Source of the DNA: Paraspadella gotoi
Taxonomy: Eukaryota; Chaetognatha
Assembly: GCA_051294375.1 (NCBI GenBank)
Contig: CM119265.1
Location: forward strand, 9,496,339-9,560,338
Length of the DNA: 64,000 nucleotides
Direction: 5' to 3'
Below the pieces are notes generated by a model. The model ran no database searches, had not been told where the DNA came from, and saw nothing but the letters and a program-made list of their open reading frames with translations. This document shows, in pieces, positions 46,698 to 58,600 of the stretch. Position numbers and translations under genes: made by a program. The stretch's first letter is position 1; each line of letters starts with the position of its first letter.

Positions 46698-49600
46698 TTA
46701 ACTCCGATCGGGATCGATGAAGTTGGAAGCTGAAACCGTCGTCGCTTCCTCCGTCTCGCCCGTTTCCAGCTTGGTTCCCGCCGTTTCCAAAGCGGAAATG
46801 AGCGTCTCTTGCAGGGTTTCCTGCTTTTCGACCGCTTCGCCCGCGACCCCGGATTCTCTCGCGTTCTGAAGCGGCGTCGATTCTGATGACGGATTTGCCA
46901 TCGAGATCTCGATGGCGGCCTCTTTCGGCTTTTCTTCCGCGCAGGAATCGACCGAGGGCGAGGCCGTCAACGGGGACGCCAACGCAATCGGTTCCGCCAT
47001 CAGGGGCGGAGGATGCGCGGGCGGCGCAGTTATCTGCGTCGTTGAAGATACAGCGACGCTCGGAATCTCGACGGCCATGAGTGGACGCGCCTCTAGCGGT
47101 CGAGGAGCTTCAAGAGGGCGCGGGGATTCGTCGCCGATTGGCGCCGGTGAGTTGGACGTTCCCGAGGAGATTTGAGTCGCGGCGACGCTCTTAAACGGCG
47201 GCGTCGCGGGATCCAAAAAGCGCTGCAAGAAGATAGCAATGGACGATGATCAATATATCTTATAATAATTTTAAACAAACTAACAAGCAAACAAAAACAT
47301 CGGTCAAACCTTTTGTTTGTTAGGGATTGTGTTTCTGCTGTTAGTCCTTGATGGAGGCATTAGCGAAGGGGGATAGTAGCTGCTCGTATTCGGATGAGTT
47401 GGGCCCTGACGAAAAAAAACAAAAAACAAAACAACGAATTAGCTTTCACAATATTTTTCCGACTAAGGTCGGACTCTCTTTCCCAAAAAGCGAATCAAAC
47501 TTACGTGAAACGAGTTGTGATTTCCAGAGGGCGGCATCAACGGCGGAGGCTGGGACATCGATGAGACCGAAATGTTGGGCGGCGGTTGTTGGAGGTGAGT
47601 CAATCCACCTGCGACGGTCGGAGGAGGCCGCTGAATTGGAGTCGGAAATCTGGAGTTGTTCGCGGTAGACGAAGAAGACGGAGTCTGCATCGTGTTCATC
47701 ATTATCGAGGATCTGACAACACCTGCAAAGAATTTAAAGATTAAAGATTTAGTCATATGTATAATTTGTGACCCCTTGTATATTAATATGCGCAACTTTT
47801 TTGTACTGCTTTTCTTAAATGAGATGTAAATGAGATTAAAAGAAGAACAATCGAAATTATATTTATGTGTTAACAAGCAACGATTTATTTGAAAAAGAAG
47901 ATTATGCACAAGTTTCGGCTCTAATTGCGAGAAATAAATTGTATTTTTCATGTTTTAAAAAAAATCAGACAAATATATGCTTTGGAACGAGCTCGTCAGG
48001 CCAAACATGCCAAGTATGAAGGCAAACTACCGGCCGTTGTTGGTTTCAGCCCTTTGGTTGTTACCACCTTTGTGGATCTGGACTCGCTCGCCAAACTCCA
48101 GGCAGCGATGCAGATCTAGACCGGGGCAAAACGTCAATGCACTTCTTTGAGAGATTGGGGACTTGCTTGCTTCCCGAAGACCCGTAAATGAGTTGCCGCC
48201 TGAAATTACTTGACTTTGTCCCCTTATCTCTTTTTTCAAAATTCCTTTTTTGTTCGCTTTTATTTTTAACATCATATTAATTTTTTACAACCATTCCGCA
48301 ATTATTTGTTTGCTTTGTTTTCTTTCAGGAAAAAAAAAATCGTTGTTAGCAAACAAATACTCTACGACTCCCTCAAAATTTATTTAAAAAATTTTAAAAA
48401 ACCTATTTCGTTATTTCTTTCTTTCCGAATAAATTCGAAGGAGAAAATAAGTTTTTGCTTTATAATTATAACTCGATTTGATGACAGCGCCAAATCCGTC
48501 TCACCCGGTATGTGCTGATTGAGGACTTGAGCAGCCCCGAACTTTTGAGGTTGCGAGGTTGGCGAGGCACCGTATCCACTACCGCCCATCTGACTTCCGC
48601 CCGGCGCGCCAAACGGATTCATTTGCTTCGTTTGGTAGACGGCCGCGGCGACCATTGCGTGCTGTTGGTGAATCTGCGTTTGAATGGCGAATGCGGCGGC
48701 GGCGCGCTGACCCGCCGCCACGTCGACCGGAGTCTTGTTGGCGGAAGCCAGGTTGGCCGTCGAAGAGACCAGCGTTGGGTTGTAGGCGCTCGGCTGCGTT
48801 GTCAACGACATGGACAGCGGGCCGCCCATGCCACCGGCTCCCGGTTTGCCGCCGGCCGCAGCTCCGCTCGGAATGCCGAGCGCGGCGGCGGCGGCGATCA
48901 TGGAAGCCATGAACGTGTTATTGGGGGCCCCTTGTGGCGATTGGGATGATTGACCGAAGCCATTCGAGGAAGAATCGAGTAAAGTTCCACCACTGCTGGA
49001 CCCAAGCGGCGGCGTCGGACCGACATTGTTGGCAGCGCTACCGCCATTTAGTGACATGTTGAAATTGGTCATTTGATTGGTCAACGAACCTACGCCGCCG
49101 AGGGAGGTAATCTGGTTGGCCAGGGATCCGGCTGCGCCCAGTGGAGGCGGCGGAATTGAAGAAAACTGCTGAGCGGCAACGGCTGCCTGTTCTGGTGTCA
49201 TATGGTTCGGCGGTTGGATCGGCGGCGGGATGGAGCGCGCGAAAAACCCACCCGATTGGAGCGAGGGAGGAGGAATTTGAGACGGAAACATCGGCGGGTT
49301 GTTCCCGTTTGAGTTGGCCATGTTTGGCGGGGGAAGCTGGGTGGAAGAGGGGCCCGAAGGCAGGAACGAGTTGGAACCCAGCAACTGAGAATTGTTGGCC
49401 GGCGGCGGCGGAGGCGCTTGGTTAAAAGCTCCAAGATGCGGCGCGTTGGGATCGAAAGGCATGTAGACCGAGGGTGGTTTGTTCGACGGCGGCTCCATCT
49501 TCTGCGATTGGATGAATGGATTGGCGTTGGAGTTAAGAGAGTTAGAAGATCCCGGGGGAGTGACTGGCGGCTGTCCAAAGGGCAAAGAAGGACCGCCGAA

Positions 49601-52600
49601 CATAGACAAACCGTGACTGGACCATGTCTGAGACCCTTGAGAATCCAGCGAGCTTTGGTTCTGATTCATGACCGGAGCATATGGCAAGCGTTGCTGCTGG
49701 TTGGCATGATGGATTCCAAAGCCGGTCTGAGAAGACTGGAAGGAAAGTTGCATTCTTGGCCCAGCGAAGCCGATGGGGTTGAAGCTTGATTGAGTGGGCG
49801 GAGCTTCGGCAACGGACGGCTGCGAATAGGTGGAAGACTGTTGCATGGAAAAGGACATGGGCGCCGAGGGCGGCGGCGGCGGCGGCGGCGGTGGTCCCGC
49901 CGCCATGCTCGTCAACGACGATCCGCCGATCGAGTTGTAAGATTCGATCGATTGAGTCGAGGTCGTTTCGGCGGCGGATGCGACGTCGGGGATCTCCACC
50001 GTCTGAATCTCGCGAAGCTCGGTCTCCGTATCTTTCGGCACGAAAGGCTTTGGAGAGGCGCTGAGCGAGGTGTTCTCAGGCACCGGCGGCATGCTGGGCA
50101 TGTTTTCCCACACTTTTTTGACGGCGGCGATCTTAAGATTAAGGTCGGCCGTGCACGGAGAGATCGGCGAGAGAACATTATTGGGCGTCACGCCGCCAGC
50201 GACGGCAGCCGCGTGGGTGTTGAGCGGCAAGGTCGACGGCTGCGGCATCGGAGCAGAAGAATTCGACGGTTGTTGCTGCTGCTGCTGCTGCTGCTGCGAA
50301 TCCAAATCGATCTCCTCCGCCTTTCGCGTCTCCGCGATCTTAGCCAATTCCGCGTCGAACGTAAAGTCAAGCTTCATCTCGGAACTTTGGTCGCTGGCGA
50401 TTTTGGAGATGACGTTGCTGAAGCTCTGCAGCATCGGCTCCGATTTGGGGTCATCTTCTTCCGCGGCCGGCGCCGTCTCCAGCGAGGCTTCCTTCGTTGC
50501 TCCATTGGTCGACGCAACCGCCGCAGGAATCCCGTTCGTCTCTTCCGGCGAAGAACGCAGCGACGACATGGCGGAAGTGGGCGGGTCGCTGCTCACGTCG
50601 ACACCGCTGTCGTGTTGATCAACCTTGGTGGGAATGTCTATCGGTTTCGTCATAGTGTTGTTGTTGTTGTTGCTCACATTGTTGTTGACCGTCTTGCCCT
50701 TGTTTTCCGTCGGCGCGGGCGGAACCCAAACTCCGACCACTGGCGGAGTATCTTCAATTTTGACGGGGCCGTTTTTGATGTCGTCCTGAATCCCCCGCGC
50801 CATAGAATTGTCCCACGTTTCCATCCTGGTCGGAATGGCGAAGGGCGTCGGCGATGGGATTTGCGGCGTCGGTGCCGCGGAAGGAGGCGCCGTCGGTAAA
50901 TCGGTCTTCTTGGTCGCCGCTTCTTTCTCCTTCTGTTTAACGAGTCGCGGCGGGAGTTTGGAAAGGCGCGCCGAGCTTTTCTTCTTTCCATTGTCTTTAA
51001 CGCCGACGGCACCGGCGCTGCCTCCTCGGTTTTTTTCGTTTTTTTCGTCCACCTTGGAGAGAATCGCTGCTAACTCTTGGTCGGTTATCAGCTGCTTGAC
51101 AGTCTCCTCCTTCAGCTTCTTTTTCTCGCCCCGAGCCGCCTTTCGAGAGACCACTTTAGAAAAACCATCGTTGCCGTTGGCGTCGAAAATGAAGGACGGG
51201 TCCTCGACCGTCACTTCCGGTTGGTCGTCCACGACGACGACGCTGGCGATGTTGTTAAGGTCGATGTGGGCCAGGGGGTCGTGGTTCTGCTTAGAGTTGC
51301 TCGCCTCGGCTTCCTCGCCCGAGGACGAAGAGGAGGAAGAGTCGTCCTTGGCGTTGGTCGTCCGCTTCGCCGTCAATTCGGAGATGGCGTTCTCGATGCC
51401 TTGGGGATCGTCGAGGATGACTTGGCTCAATTGGTAAACGGTGCTTACGATGGGCGGCCCGATGTGGTTCTCGCTATTGAGAGCCACGGGCCCATCCCCG
51501 TTTTTTGGAACCGCGGAACCTTTTGGAGGATTATTGGCGCTGTTGGGCGCCGGGTTGGATGGATTGCCGCCGCCGCCACCATTCTTGCCCATGGCGCCGG
51601 CGCCACTGGCGGCCCCTTTTCCGCCGCCGTTGTTTTGGTTCTGCGACTGCTGGCCCTGCTGCTGCTGATAGGGGGCCGACTTGGAATTCGGCCGCCCGTT
51701 GATGGCCGCGGCCTTGTTGAGGGCGTTGTGGCCCCCCTCGTAAGCTCCGCCTGGTCCGCCCCGCCTCTGCCCGCCGTAATCGCGAACGTGATCACCAGGG
51801 CGTTGAGAAGCGAAGCTCTTCTTGCCACCTCGGACATAGGAACCGTCCTTGGGCGTGTTTTCCTTGCTCGATCCGCTCGGCAGGTTGCGCTTGAGATCGC
51901 TCTTCTCGCTGCTCTCCGAGGCCGTCTCCCATTCTTCCAACTCTTCGCCGCCGAGACCGGATGAGGGGCGATCGCCGCCGCCGGCCCTCATTCTACCTCC
52001 TCTTCCTCTTCCTCGAGCCCGACCGCCGCGGCCTTCCCTCTCTCTGACCCCCGTCTGTCCGCCAGAAGAACCGCTACCGACGGCTCCTAGGCCAACTCCA
52101 CCACCACCACCCCCAGCTCCACCTCCCCTCGCCTTTTTCTTCTCTTTTTCCTTAATCTCCTGTTCCTCCATCACCTGCGCATAAACCGCTTCGAAATGCG
52201 CCGACGTCGCCTGCTCCGCTGCCATTATCTCCGACGCTTGAGCGCTGCTGCCGCCTGCACCGCCGCCGCGGGAAGACGCCATGGTAGCCGTGCTGCGCGG
52301 GTAGCGGGCGTAGCTGCGGCCGCGGGATGCCGATGCAGATCCGCCGCCGCGGCCACGTCGAGAGGGCTCCCCGCGCGGCACGTACTGATCGTAGTACGTC
52401 TGCTGTTCATATCCTTGATAGTCCCATTTTTGCTGTTGTTGTTGTGGTCGTGAATCCGGGTTCTTTTTGCGTCCTCGCGAATCTTTCTGGTCGTTAATCG
52501 TTGCTTGCCCCTTTTCATCTTTGGCGTCGAGTCCGAGAACGGGTTTCACGTCGTCAGCGGAAAAAGTCTCGATCTCTTTTCGCGGGTTAAACACATTGGA

Positions 52601-55600
52601 ATCGGCGTTTCCGTCGAGGTCAACGTAATCCGGGTCCTCGTCTTTCATATCGTTGGACCACATGTTAGACTTTTGCCGCTTGGCGCCTCTGCCGCCGCCG
52701 CCAACAATTTTTCCGCCTCTTCCGCCTCGTCCGGCGCGAGCGCTGATGACCTCGCGCCCGCCACGTCCTCCTCGGCGCCCACTTGAAGCGCGTTCGCCGC
52801 CGGCTCCGCGGCCAGCACTGCCGGCGTAGTATTCTCCGCCGTAATAATTTTCGGGTATATCTCGCTTCTTAGAGGAAGCTTTGGTGCCGTCGGCTTGGCG
52901 GTCATAACCGCCGACTGCGCCCCCGCCGCGGCGACTCAGGTCTCCAACGGCTGCCATCTTTTTGACACCGCCCTTTGCGCCGAGAGCGCCGCTTGTACCG
53001 CCGAGCTTATCGTCCAGCTCTTTCGTCTTATCCGGCGGTAACTCGGGAATCTGAGACATGAGGGGCGGAATGTGGGACGTCGATGGCGCCACCGAAGTTG
53101 ACGATGACGACGACGCGGATTTCTTGTCGCCGGAAGCGTCCTTGTCATCGCCGAAACGGCCGATCTTGGTTGGAAAACCGTCGGCAGTCGGTTTGTCGGC
53201 GCCGCTACCGCCAGTAGCGTCTACGTTTGTACCGCCCATTCCGCGCTTTAGAGGAGTCGGCTGATTGTAGTAGGCGTGGTCCTCTTGAATTCGCTGCGAG
53301 GATATCGGTGGCGGCGCGTTGAACTGTTGCCGATTTCCGACGCCTCCTTTGCGATTATCGCGAGGCATAACGGGAGGCGGAGGCTGGTTTTGACTTTTGT
53401 TCGACGAGTTCCTTTAGATAAAATTTATTTTTTTAAAACTTTTTTAATCTTATTTATAAAAAAAAAATTACAAGTAGACCCATTTTAGATTAAATCATTC
53501 ATCAAAATTTTTTTACAATTCATAACACGTCTTTTAATTTTTTTTTTTAGCTTAAAAGAAAGTTGATGATAAATAGGTATTAGGTACAAAATTAAAAAAA
53601 AAACTTGAAAAAATCATCATCATTTGATGAATTTTAGTTCTTGTATGAGATGTATTCTTAAAATATTATTGAATAAGTTCATCATTCTCATTTGCATATA
53701 TTAATAAATTATCATTAGAGTAATAATAATATATAATTCATAACTTTAGCCCCGCGCATTTATTTTCGCTAATAAAACGTAGGAATTTGAAAAAAAAAGA
53801 AATAACTTTTATCTATCTTTTACATGGTGACAATTTTACAAGCGCCGGTAAAAAAACTCTGTCATTTGCAAACCAGTGGTTATTTCATTGATTTTAAAAA
53901 TTAGTTGAGTAGAACATATTTTTATTTTCCAACTCACTATTTTTAAATTCAATTTTTTTTTTAACTTTTAGCACTTTTTTAAACAAAGTATTTATTAAAA
54001 TATTAACAATATTAATATCCTCAGGAAGCCCTTAAAAATATGAAGAGAATGATATACTTACAAAAGCTAACATAAAAAGTGAGCTGCCCAGCCTTGGTTC
54101 AATTAAGAGTGTCAAAAGTGAATTATTTAAATTTTAAATTTTTTTTTTAAATATATGACCTGTTTAAATTATTATAATATAAAATATTATTATTTATATA
54201 AGTATCATGAAAGAGCCTGAGAAAAAAAGATTTAAGATAGCCAATCACAATTTGATAAATATCATAAATTTACTCTCCAAATATTGATTTTTGAAAATAT
54301 GTATCGTTTTAGAGTATCCTAATTAAATTAAAGCTGGGCCGGTTAAATTTTATACTACAGTATTTGTAGGTACGTAATTTGCTTTAGATTTGAAAGGGCT
54401 TTCAGAAGATAATAAAATTTTTAATTCCTTTAGGGAATATTAATTCTATATCGGTCCGCCCCCATCGCCACGAAATGCCCTTTTGTTCGCGCTAGTCGAT
54501 AGGATCGCGCGTTATCAGAGTAAGAAAAAACGAACAAAATAAAATCGAAAGATGCAAAAAAGAAAAACCAGGGAATGCCGTCACTGTGCCGGCCTTGAAC
54601 AATGGAAGCCCGGCAAATCCCAAGCCGGCTCCCTCCCTCTCCGGGTATACGGAAGCCTCAAACGTCCCTAGAAGAACCCGGAGGGGCGCTCACGCGACGT
54701 CCCTGCAGTGGAAACGGAAGAAAGTCTGCGCGCCAGACCCAATCTCCGCGCCGGAAGAAGACGCCAAGATCCATTCCGCGGGCAAGGCGTCGAGACCACC
54801 ATAGCGGCGTCGACCCCGGGGCCGCAGAAACGTCCGCCTCCAGAAAAGTTCCTTGAGATGGAGGCGAACGCTGCGTCGAAGCTGGCGAAGAGGCGGCGCG
54901 GGAGCGCGAAAGGAAAATCGTGCGGGCGGCGCCAATTCCGAACGCAGAGAGAGCCAATTGCGCAGCGCCTGAACCGGGCAACGATCTGAGAGCGGCAGTT
55001 GAATCGAGACGGAACGCCGGACCCCTGTGTCCGCCCTGTCCGTATTCGAGAGCGTCGATGGAACAGACGAACGTGAACTGCCGCTAAGGAAAGATAGCCG
55101 CGTCGCAACGAAGAGAGACGATCTCTGGAGGCGACGAGCTGACGCTAAGCGACGAGAAGGAGCGAGCGTCGTAGAAGATCCCTCGGCGCTATCGGAAGTG
55201 GCGCCGAGTCGATGTATATGCGTAAAACCGAGGCCGCATTCCACGTGGGGAAATCGACGTGAGGGAGGGCGTCTCTCGAAAACTCCTTGAGAAGGCGCCA
55301 GACCAAAAGAAGCTCTCCAACCGGCGCTCCCGCCAGGGGGGGAGAGAAGCTGAGACGCCGATCTGTGCTGTACGAGAGGCCCTTCTCGCACGGAAGACCG
55401 AGATAACGTAGAACATCTCTAGAGAGGCTTGAGATCCTCGAACTCTCTATCCTGAAGGAAGTCGCAGAGGTAGCACCAAGCTCTGGCGAGGAGCTCTCTG
55501 GTAGAGCTCTCCAGCTGTCGACGATGACGGAGAAGTGGAGTCGTCGATGTCGGAGAGATTGTGGCACCGCCTAAAATCCTCCAGACGACGAGCCTGAAGC

Positions 55601-58600
55601 GATCCGCCTGCGGAGGCGGAAGTCCGGACACGCGATGTCGACGACGAGGTTCTCGCGCCGGAAGGCGCCTCGCGTCCAGATCCGAAAGAGAAGTAGGCTC
55701 GGGAACCACTTCTGAGCCGCCAAAACGGGGTGATCAGGAGAAGGGAGCCCTCGCCTTCTCCAGCCTGCGGATCACCAAATCAACAGAGGAGGGGGAGGCA
55801 GGAGATAGGCCAGGTTCGAAGCCCAGCGTTGCGCCAAGGCGTCTATCCCCTCCGCCTCCGGCGTCGCCTCCAGGCGAAAAAAACGTGGAACTTGAGCCGA
55901 CCGGGGAGTCGCGAAAAGATCGAAGCTGGGGAGACCGAGATGTCGACCATCTGATGGGAACTCTCGAAGGAGTTCCCAGTCCGTCACCTTGCGGCCCCTC
56001 GACGCCACGGCCGTGATGAGAATCTCCTCCGAAGAGAGAGGAACTCCTGCTGTAGCCCCGACGAAGGCAGGTGAGAGAACCGAGGCTGACCGTCTTCAAG
56101 GGATGGACGCGCCGTGGAAGGAAGCTCCGAATCGTTGGAGGAAGATCTTCAGAACTGTGAACTCCTACATTGATAGGAAAGGGGCAACCGCAGTCGACAG
56201 GTTCCCTCGACCTGGCCATCCTGCGACGAAGCATCCGTCATCTCCTTCCAGCGTGCAGTCCTCCGGGAGGAGGTCGTCAGATCGGAGCGAAGCACTGGTC
56301 TGGAGAAAGGACTGCGATTCCAACCGCAGCTCTCATCGCCGCGAGTGGAGAGAACAACGCGGTCGAGATCCTTCTCCGACTTGTAGACGCGAAAGACGTC
56401 TCGTGGAATCCTCGAAGACCGGCAACGTAGGCAGCGAACTGCCATGGACGCCGCCGTCGAATGGCCCAGAAGCTGAAGGCACTGACGAGCACGTGGTGCG
56501 GTCGTTGGCAAGGATTCTCCGCGAGAGAGCGAAGAGCCGTAATTTTCGTCTCGCGGGGCGCGATGGAGTGGGAGAGGCTGTCCAAACCAAGCGAGAAAAT
56601 CGAACTGAGAGGGAGACAGGCTCGACTTCTGAAGGTGATGATGAACCCCGCCTCCTGAGTAGCCACACCGCCTTCCGAGTGGCTCGGTCGACAATCGTCC
56701 GCCGAGGAAACAGGATCAAAGATGTCGTCTAAATAAAAAAGGACATCGGAATCCCTGTGGGCGGAGCCACTGGACTAAAGGACCCCGTCGTCTGGTGAAA
56801 AAGCCAAGGGCCCGTCGGGAGGCCGAATGGAAGGACTCTGTCTGTAGATGCGGCTTCCAAGGAAGCGGCAAAAAATCCGATGATCCTCGTGGATCGGGAG
56901 AAGGAGAAAAGCATCTTCGAAGGTCTACCGAGGACAACCAAGCAACGCCTCGTACGAAACATCCTTCGTAAGTCCGGGGCTTCCTTCCGGTTCCGGAAAT
57001 AAAATCGCGCGAAAAGGGAAAGAGAGCTGAGTCTTTTTTTTTTTTTTTTTTTTTTACAGTTCAAAATCAGCACGCGCCAGCCTCCACTATTCTCGTCCAA
57101 CGAGGAAAACATAGGAAGAAAACACCGACGGAGAAACCGGACTACCTCGATGGCGTGCTCAGCGCTTCTGCATATGCGCATACAGCGCGACCGCAATTGC
57201 GCCGATTCCGCGTCGACCATGAGGCGTCAACGGTCCCCCAATAAGACGTGTCGTCGGCGAGGTGAAGATGGAAGCGTGCTGAACTGCTTCGCCCCCCATC
57301 GGAGAACGGAATCCCGAAGAAGATCATACGGAGAATGGGCGAACGTCTCGGCTCAACGAATGTCGTACCAAAAGGGTTGAAGGAGACGAAGCCGACTTCC
57401 GACAGGGGGCTACCGGAAGAAGCGCCGGCGTGGGAAAGGTCGTGGTCGAGACTCGAGTCCGATGGGCGGATCCAGGCCTAAACCTGGGCGGTCGGACGAG
57501 GCGCGACCGCGAGGGAGGGATCCAGTTTCGGAGTCATTCGCCGGGTGATATGCGAGTCCAGCCCTGTTCCCGTCTCCCGTATTCTTGCGGGGAACAGACT
57601 TCTTGGTCCTTGGCGCTTGAAGGAAGCACTTCGAGCGGAAACGAGGGCGCTTGTGCTGTGCAACGGGGGTTTTGGCCGATGCGATCGTTTCGTAAAGCGT
57701 CGAAGTTGAGCGCGCTCCACCGTGCGGCTCCTGAACCCAAAAGGAAGATGCGTGGGCGCGTGCGAGAAAGCGTGGCGCGGAGATCCCTCGCGGCGCCACA
57801 GCGGGTAGCTTGGCGGCGGGATCGCGCCGACTGAAAGACGTTGAGGGACGCCGCTTGAAAAGGAGCCGCGTCCGTGAAGCGGAGGCGGCAGGGCGTCAAA
57901 CGCTAGCGCTTGACCTCATTTCTGGACGAGCGGACGGAGAGCTCCTTGATTCCGCGCAGACTCATCGACAACTGTAAGGATGGCATGCGCGGAGCGCCGT
58001 TCTCCTGCATCGCACGTGAAAAGGAGCGGAGAGTAGCCGCGTTATTCCCCTTTGGAAAACGCCGACTCGAATTGAGCGGAGAGGCAGCGGTCCGGCGTCG
58101 AGCGGTGAACTCGCGAGGAAGAAGCGACGTCGATCCAGTGGCGTATACTGCCGATCGCTGGGCGTCCCAGCGAGTTCCAGTAGGCCGTGAGAAGAGCCCT
58201 TCCCCAACGCAGCGAAGAGAACGCCACAAGTAATGAACCTGAAGCCGGCGCTGAACGCTGTCGTGGGCAGGAAGCCGTCGAAACCGCCGACGTCGTCATC
58301 CGAAGACGAAACTTCTCCCTCCTGCCGCCGAATCGGAGGAGTCCTTGGCGTCCGGAATCCGGCAGCTGTGTGGGATCGATGACGCTTGGGTAGAGGCGAG
58401 ACCGTGTGACGTCCGAGGCGGCGCGCCCGATCTGAGAGGGGGCCGCCTACTGGACGTCGGAACAGCATGGAAGGAAATGAGACTCGTCAAACGAGGCAGA
58501 AGCGTAGTGGAGAGAAAAAACGCGGACCCGATATGGAATCGTCACATGTAAAAAAAACGTAAGCGGTAAAACAAATTAAGCGCGAGAATTAAAACGGAAA

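Noticed and set aside
49790-50899. 369-codon plus-strand Arg-rich ORF
   Set aside because: Shadow of the large PRRC2 exon. GC-rich antisense frames are common there.
51077-51964. 295-codon plus-strand ORF
   Set aside because: Also antisense to PRRC2, with no recognisable domain.
55561-56732. Plus-strand ORFs of 151-247 codons in the GC-rich island
   Set aside because: The recognisable RT and recombinase motifs are on the minus strand. These are antisense shadows in a GC-rich decayed element.
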